A stretch of 64,000 bases of DNA. Source: Methylolobus aquaticus. GTDB taxonomy: Bacteria > Pseudomonadota > Gammaproteobacteria > Methylococcales > Methylococcaceae. The position numbers were made by a program, and so were the translations under genes. Below the pieces are notes generated by a model that made no database searches, was not told where the DNA came from, and saw only the letters and a list, made by a program, of their open reading frames with translations. The stretch is taken from positions 124,001-188,000 of the forward strand of contig SEYW01000005.1 of assembly GCA_004168015.1 (NCBI GenBank), read 5' to 3'. This document shows, in pieces, positions 59,662 to 64,000 of the stretch (its first letter is position 1; each line of letters begins with the position of its first letter).

Positions 59662-60578
59662 ACCGCCGTCGCCTCCCGCTCTGTCATCGGTGCGCACAGG
59701 CCCAGCAGGTCATCGACCAGCAGGCCGGCGATGTCGACGTCCGATACCGTCTGCAGGCCCTTCCACGCGGGAATGCTGTTGACCTCCAGCACGGAGTAAC
59801 GGCCGTGGCGGTCGCGGATGATGTCCACCCCCGCGTAGTTCATGTCCAGCAACCTCACGGCGTCTTCGGCAAGCCGGCACAGCAACAGGTCGTCGAGGCG
59901 CGCGGGCTCGCAGCGAGCGCCCTGGGCGATGTTGTTGAGCCAGGTCACGCCGCAGCGGCGCATCGCGGCGACGGCCTTGTTGCGGATCACGAAGACCCGC
60001 CAGTCGTGCGGCGCGTCCGGCGTCGAGTCCACGAAACGCTGCAAATAAAAGATGCCGTTGCTGTCGCTGAGTTCGCCGAGTTCGTCGGCTGCCGCATAGC
60101 GGCGCAGGCCCTCGCCCTGGGATCCGAACAGCGGCTTCGACACAACCTCGTGGCCCGCGGCGATCTCGGCCCGGGCGATCGCCTCCGCCTGTGCGCGGTC
60201 GCGGACGGTCCAGGTCGGCGGCGTCGGGATGCCGCCGCGGTGCAGGCGAAAGCTCGTCATGGCCTTGTCCACGGTCCGTTCGATGGCGCCGGCATCGTTG
60301 TAAACCGGGATGCCGAGCAGTTTCAGCGCGTGCAGCACATCCAGGAAAAAGGTCACTTCCTCCAAGGAGCCGCCCGGCACGCCCCGAACGAAGACGGCCT
60401 CCGGCAGGCGGTCTTCGAAGCCCGACACGACGATCGGCAGTGGGTCTTCGCCGAGTGCGAGCCGGCAGCCGGTCAGCGAGGCATAGAGCCCTTCGCAGCC
60501 GCGCTGCGCGAGGGCCTTCCGGATCCGCGCTCCATGCCAACCGGGATCTTCGGTGAAGATCGCGACGCGACGCGGCAC
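59658..60578 (-). CDS. RimK-like ATP-grasp ligase of the C1 cluster (orf5/MptN-like)
   Basis: 306 residues from GTG 60578, three bases after the mch stop and with GGAG upstream. ATP-grasp motifs are VSKPLFGSQGEGLRRY (near 146-161), FYLQRFVD and ADVIR-like VDIIRDRHGRYSVLEVNSIPAW with metal ligands E and N. Relatives (RimK/MptN) add glutamate to a cofactor; methanogen MptN converts H4MPT to tetrahydrosarcinapterin. In methylotrophs orf5 between mch and orf7 is the usual counterpart, matching the order here. Exact substrate is not certain. Confidence 0.87.
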   Translation of the reverse strand: MPRRVAIFTEDPGWHGARIRKALAQRGCEGLYASLTGCRLALGEDPLPIVVSGFEDRLPEAVFVRGVPGGSLEEVTFFLDVLHALKLLGIPVYNDAGAIERTVDKAMTSFRLHRGGIPTPPTWTVRDRAQAEAIARAEIAAGHEVVSKPLFGSQGEGLRRYAAADELGELSDSNGIFYLQRFVDSTPDAPHDWRVFVIRNKAVAAMRRCGVTWLNNIAQGARCEPARLDDLLLCRLAEDAVRLLDMNYAGVDIIRDRHGRYSVLEVNSIPAWKGLQTVSDVDIAGLLVDDLLGLCAPMTEREATAV

Positions 60579-60581
60579 CCG

Positions 60582-61577
60582 TCAGTCTCCGAACGAGCGT
60601 TCGAGCAGTTCCTCGTCGATGCGTCCCGCGTGGAAGCTGCGCCCGGTTTCGATCGCCGTGACGATCACGCTGGCTGGGCTGAACAGCATCGGGTCGACCT
60701 TGAAGAAGTCGTAGTTGTATTCCTTGAATACCTCGGCAAACGGTTTGCCGTAATCGCGCGACACGGAGCTTGGCAGCTCGTTGGCCAGTGCCTCGGCCGC
60801 CGTGTCGTCGCCGCGGACGAACAAATGCGCCTGCCCGCCGAACAGGATGGCGTCATTAGTGCGTCCCATCGCCTTGATGAAATTCGGATGGGGCGGAGGG
60901 ACCGGCGCCGAGGCAGCGCCGTCGACGATGTTTTCCAGTGGAAAATGCAGCGCATGAGCCTTGTGCAGTGCCACTTCCAGTACGCGCCCGACGACCTGCA
61001 TGCCACCGGCGAGGCTGCTGGTCGGCGTCAGGATGACGGTCAGGTTCTGCGGCTCGACCTTGCAGGCGGCGGCGATCTTGTCGATGACTTCGACCGGCGG
61101 CAGTTTGTCGACTTCCATGACGATCGTCGTCTCTTCGGCGCGATCGCGATAGCCGAGCTCCTTGTAGAGCTCCTCGACCGGCTCTTCACGACCTTCTTTG
61201 GTCTTCGTCGCCATCGCCCGCGCCGGTCCGGAGCCGAGCGCGAAGAATGCGCCCTTGCCCTGGCCGTGCGACAAGCTCCAGCCGGCGTACTGGCTGCCGA
61301 GGCAGGCGATGACGGGATTGGTGCTGTGGACATGCACGGTCAACGGCCAGTTCGGTGTGGCGCTGGCGTGGCTCAGTGTGACCCGCCCCAGACCGCCCAT
61401 GCAGATTTCGGTGATCAGTCGGCCGGCTTCGAGGCCGCCGCGCGCACCGATGCCCGCATCGATCAAGGTGCTGCCGTTGGCGAAGCGTTCGATGCCCAGC
61501 CGAAGCATGTCGGCACGGGTGATCAGGTATTTGACGATCGGCAATGCATAGGCATTGACGCTGGGTGTATTTGGCAT
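60582..61577 (-). CDS. mch: methenyltetrahydromethanopterin cyclohydrolase (Mch)
   Basis: 331 residues. Interconverts methenyl-H4MPT and formyl-H4MPT in the formaldehyde oxidation pathway. Family features are [19 protein letters not shown] at the start, [50 protein letters not shown] and a C-terminal [11 protein letters not shown] and [18 protein letters not shown] lies six bases before ATG 61577. Length is right for bacterial Mch. It is followed by the RimK-like gene with a 3-bp gap. Confidence 0.98.
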   Translation of the reverse strand: MPNTPSVNAYALPIVKYLITRADMLRLGIERFANGSTLIDAGIGARGGLEAGRLITEICMGGLGRVTLSHASATPNWPLTVHVHSTNPVIACLGSQYAGWSLSHGQGKGAFFALGSGPARAMATKTKEGREEPVEELYKELGYRDRAEETTIVMEVDKLPPVEVIDKIAAACKVEPQNLTVILTPTSSLAGGMQVVGRVLEVALHKAHALHFPLENIVDGAASAPVPPPHPNFIKAMGRTNDAILFGGQAHLFVRGDDTAAEALANELPSSVSRDYGKPFAEVFKEYNYDFFKVDPMLFSPASVIVTAIETGRSFHAGRIDEELLERSFGD

Positions 61578-61644
61578 GATGGTCCTCGATTGGGCTGAGT
61601 CTTGCGCCTGGGCAGCGGCGCCGGGCGGTCGAATGGGCGCGATA

Positions 61645-62751
61645 TTAAAGCATCAGCGCCGCGCGGATAAGCCGTTCGCGGGTGAAAAGCCGTCTTTCCA
61701 GGACGGGTAGAGAGGCCGCCGAGGCCGACACGCTGCAGAGCGGGTCGCCGACAGACAGTACGGTGCCGGGGGAGGGTCGGTCGGCAGCCCAGTCCGGCCA
61801 GTTGATTCCGGGCGGGATGCGGCCTTGCCGCTCGGCATACACGATACGGAAACCGCGCGGCGGGTCGTCCATTACCGTCGCGGTGGTCAGTGTCCCGCGG
61901 CAGGCGTCGAGGTGCGCTGCCAGCAGTCCGTATCGATAGTTTCCGTCGTGGAGGCACAGCGTGGCGCTAGGGCGGGGATTAAGCTCAAGCGCCCGGCAAT
62001 GCTCGCCGTAGTCGATGAAGTCGAGGCTGTTCAGGCCGACCAGCCCCAGGGCGCGCGTCAGGTCCCGCGCGTATCGGCACACCGCTCGCCGTTGCGTGGT
62101 TGGCAGCGTGGTCGGGGTCAGGGCGCCGCCGAACAGCATGGGTCGGTCCCGGCGGTGTCCGGAGGTCAACAGTCGATTGAAACCCACGGGCGCGATGTCC
62201 GTGCCGTTGGCCAGAAACAGCAGTGAATGGGCCGGCGCCTCGAGGTGTTGCTGCAGATAGCAGTCGGGAGGGATGGCCCGCGCAGGAGCAAAGGGCTGGA
62301 CACCGATCCCGCCCTCGCTGGCGCGATGCTTGATGAGCCAGCGGCCCGGGCCGGGTGCGGGGGGCGCCGTGTCGAGTTGGGTCGCGGGATAAGGGATGCC
62401 GAGCTCGTCCAGCAGTCCAAAAAAATGCCCCGGCGTCTTGATGCGGCGCAGCGTATCGGGCGGATTGCCGTACAGGCGGCGTCCGGCCATCAGGGCTTCC
62501 AGCAGTTCGGGACGGCTGTCGAAGCCGCCCGCGGTCACCAGCGCGGTGCCGGAACCGCAGGGTGCGAGGCGCTCACTCTCGGCAAGGAGCCGCTCCGGGT
62601 CGAAGTCGGGCCGGTCGGCAGCCGCGATGGCGGCGCAGGTCCGGCTGCAGGCGACGGTGTCAGTGTCGGCAAACCAGTCCAGTGCCAGGGCATCGATGCC
62701 GGCTCGCGAGCAGGACTGCGCCAGCATCCGCACCGAGACGCCCACCAGCAA
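61645..62751 (-). CDS. ATP-grasp protein of the C1 cluster (orfY-like)
   Basis: About 368 residues from TTG 62751; the frame is open back to the stop of the upstream gene without any ATG or GTG (62815 to 62752), so the true start is uncertain and could be a CTG at 62775. Features are [13 protein letters not shown] (ATP-grasp phosphate loop near 146-158), [44 protein letters not shown] with the metal-binding E and N. ATP-grasp genes adjacent to beta-RFAP synthase (orfY) are part of the H4MPT set in methylotrophs; the reaction is unassigned. Confidence 0.83.
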   Translation of the reverse strand: MLVGVSVRMLAQSCSRAGIDALALDWFADTDTVACSRTCAAIAAADRPDFDPERLLAESERLAPCGSGTALVTAGGFDSRPELLEALMAGRRLYGNPPDTLRRIKTPGHFFGLLDELGIPYPATQLDTAPPAPGPGRWLIKHRASEGGIGVQPFAPARAIPPDCYLQQHLEAPAHSLLFLANGTDIAPVGFNRLLTSGHRRDRPMLFGGALTPTTLPTTQRRAVCRYARDLTRALGLVGLNSLDFIDYGEHCRALELNPRPSATLCLHDGNYRYGLLAAHLDACRGTLTTATVMDDPPRGFRIVYAERQGRIPPGINWPDWAADRPSPGTVLSVGDPLCSVSASAASLPVLERRLFTRERLIRAALML

Positions 62752-62817
62752 GACCGCTGCGGGATAGGTGTTCAGAGACGTGGCTCGTCGCGTTAGGGAA
62801 TCGGACGGCCGGGATCA

Positions 62818-63900
62818 TCAGCGGTCGCAGACGGCGTTCGTTGCGCCGCTCACTTCGCCGGGCTCCTCTGCTTGCGGTGTCGACAGACGATCGCGCCGAT
62901 TAGGCTCGCCGTCCGGCAATGGCTCGACCCGAATTTCCGCGCCCTGATTTCTTGCGCTGGCGACCAGGAACTCCAGGTGCGGTCGCTCCCGGAAGTGCTG
63001 TCGCGCCTCGTCCGCCAGATGCCGTGCCCGCTCCGGACTCGCCGTCAGGCAGAAGCCGGTCGGGCCCCAGGATGTCTGGCCGATGCCCACAGCCTTCCGG
63101 GATTGCAGCCATTCCAGCGCTTCGGCCACGTCCGGGCTGGTGAACCGGCCGCCTTGGGCCGGACTGAAATAGTCGCCGATCGAGCGCTGAACATCGCTGA
63201 TGACGCCGCCAAATGTGGCGAGATCGCGTTCAGACAGCGCCGGCAAGGCGCGCAGCAGGACGTGATGGCAGATCCGGGCGGCCTCGGTTGCCGGGAATGG
63301 CGGCAGGGTTCTGAACGCCGCCAGTTCCGCCTCACCGTGGAGGCCGCCGCCGCGGCGATCGAAGACGAGGATGAAGCGCCAGTCCTCGGGGAAATCGAAG
63401 CGCGCGAGGAGGGGCGGCGTGACGGTGTGCGCGCCGTGCCCGCCGTCGACAATGAAGCCGCCGTTTTCGAAGGCGGCGATGCCAACCCCGGAACGGCGTC
63501 CGCGGCCGATGAGGTGAGCGACCTCGCGCACCGTAGGCTCCGCGCCGTAAAGGCGATGCAGTCCCAGTGCGAGCGCGAGCGCGAACTGCGTGCCCGACCC
63601 GAGCCCGACGTGTTCCGGTATCGCCGCATCGATGGCGATGTCGGCAGCGACCGCCAGGCCCAGTGAATCCGAAACCCGACGCGCGATGGCCAGGCACCGC
63701 TCGCGATAGGCCGGCGGGGTTGCCAGGTGATCGGACGGGCGGAGCGTGATGCAGGTGGCGACCTCGTTCAGGCTGACGCCGATGCTGCCGAACACGCGTC
63801 CGGCGGTTCCGCTGGGGTCGAGAAATCCCATGTGCAGGCGCGCGGGGGCCCGGATCGAGACTTCGCTCGGTGGCCAATTGCGGTGGGGTGCCGTGGTCAC
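62818..63900 (-). CDS. mptG: beta-ribofuranosylaminobenzene 5'-phosphate synthase (beta-RFAP synthase)
   Basis: 360 residues, GTG 63900. Joins p-aminobenzoate to PRPP with loss of CO2, the first committed step of H4MPT synthesis. It belongs to the GHMP kinase fold: VSIRAPARLHMGFLDP at the start, IPEHVGLGSGTQFALALA (phosphate loop near 95-112), GRRSGVGIAAFENGGFIVDGG and GIGQTSWGPTGFCL. Its pathway partner PabB is encoded 7 kb downstream on the same strand. It starts the cluster in the window; 100 bp of upstream sequence hold no clear gene. Confidence 0.95.
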   Translation of the reverse strand: MTTAPHRNWPPSEVSIRAPARLHMGFLDPSGTAGRVFGSIGVSLNEVATCITLRPSDHLATPPAYRERCLAIARRVSDSLGLAVAADIAIDAAIPEHVGLGSGTQFALALALGLHRLYGAEPTVREVAHLIGRGRRSGVGIAAFENGGFIVDGGHGAHTVTPPLLARFDFPEDWRFILVFDRRGGGLHGEAELAAFRTLPPFPATEAARICHHVLLRALPALSERDLATFGGVISDVQRSIGDYFSPAQGGRFTSPDVAEALEWLQSRKAVGIGQTSWGPTGFCLTASPERARHLADEARQHFRERPHLEFLVASARNQGAEIRVEPLPDGEPNRRDRLSTPQAEEPGEVSGATNAVCDR

Positions 63901-64000
63901 GGATCAGGCATCGAGGTCGGGGCGCATGGCAGTGGGGTTGCTGGCGCGAAAAAAGTAAGGCCCGCGATGCTAGTCGATTGTGGCCGGATTTGTCGACCTG

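Noticed and set aside
59805-61598. Plus-strand frame of 597 codons across the RimK-like gene and mch
   Set aside because: Antisense shadow of two clear genes in GC-rich DNA; no domain resemblance.
1-64000. rRNA, tRNA genes or riboswitches
   Set aside because: None of the characteristic arms, conserved loops or rRNA words was recognised in the intergenic regions on either strand. A tRNAscan/Rfam search would settle this.

Overview
The window is GC-rich bacterial chromosome and most likely comes from an aerobic methylotrophic proteobacterium, probably a gammaproteobacterium. The main evidence is a gene set for tetrahydromethanopterin (H4MPT)-linked C1 transfer (fae, mch, beta-RFAP synthase and several cofactor-assembly genes) in the order known from methylotrophic proteobacteria. 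An Rsd/AlgQ-type sigma-70 regulator points to the gammaproteobacteria. The species cannot be fixed from sequence alone.

Layout. 1-4.8 kb (minus strand): queC (cut by the window edge), a Tat-exported PhoD-like phosphatase, purD and a spore-photoproduct-lyase-family radical SAM protein. 4.8-10.7 kb: an RHS island with a 1466-residue secreted RHS protein ending in a TNT-type NAD-glycohydrolase toxin domain, its overlapping presumed immunity gene and an orphan Imm27-like gene. The island lies between two nearly identical 199-bp copies of the 5' end of the spl-family gene. 11-14.2 kb: a lone hypothetical gene, then a tightly overlapping three-gene operon (small protein, HExxH metallopeptidase-like protein, dCTP-deaminase-like protein) of lower GC. 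14.3-20.2 kb: a complete type III restriction-modification pair. Together 5-20 kb reads as a toxin and defence island.

20.5-37.3 kb: a secreted Asp-box/LamG protein, a nucleosidase and glycosyltransferase pair, rsd, a Nudix hydrolase, a secreted beta-propeller protein, a small Cys-rich secreted protein, a multi-PAS hybrid histidine kinase, an EF-hand protein, and a two-component system joined to a lipoprotein hydrolase whose nucleophile position is Asp. 37.4-48.2 kb: two giant repeat-rich exported proteins (pectate-lyase fold plus tandem C-terminal repeats; RTX/T1SS-type with nine 49-residue repeats) either side of a ClC antiporter. 48.5-53.8 kb: a GT4 glycosyltransferase, a GPH-type transporter and a PAS-GGDEF-EAL protein.

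53.8-63.9 kb (all minus strand): the C1 cluster. In transcription order it holds beta-RFAP synthase, an ATP-grasp protein (orfY-like), mch, a RimK-like ligase (orf5-like), a CitG-like protein (orf7-like), fae with a strong terminator, then an ATP-grasp ligase (orf17/MfnD-like), a hydantoinase-like ATPase, pabB and an amino-acid kinase (MfnE-like). pabB makes aminodeoxychorismate on the route to p-aminobenzoate, the aromatic precursor that beta-RFAP synthase uses, so the cluster can both make the cofactor and use it for formaldehyde oxidation. No rRNA, tRNA, CRISPR array or intact insertion sequence was found. A palindromic intergenic repeat occurs three times (25.8, 36.9 and 43.3 kb).
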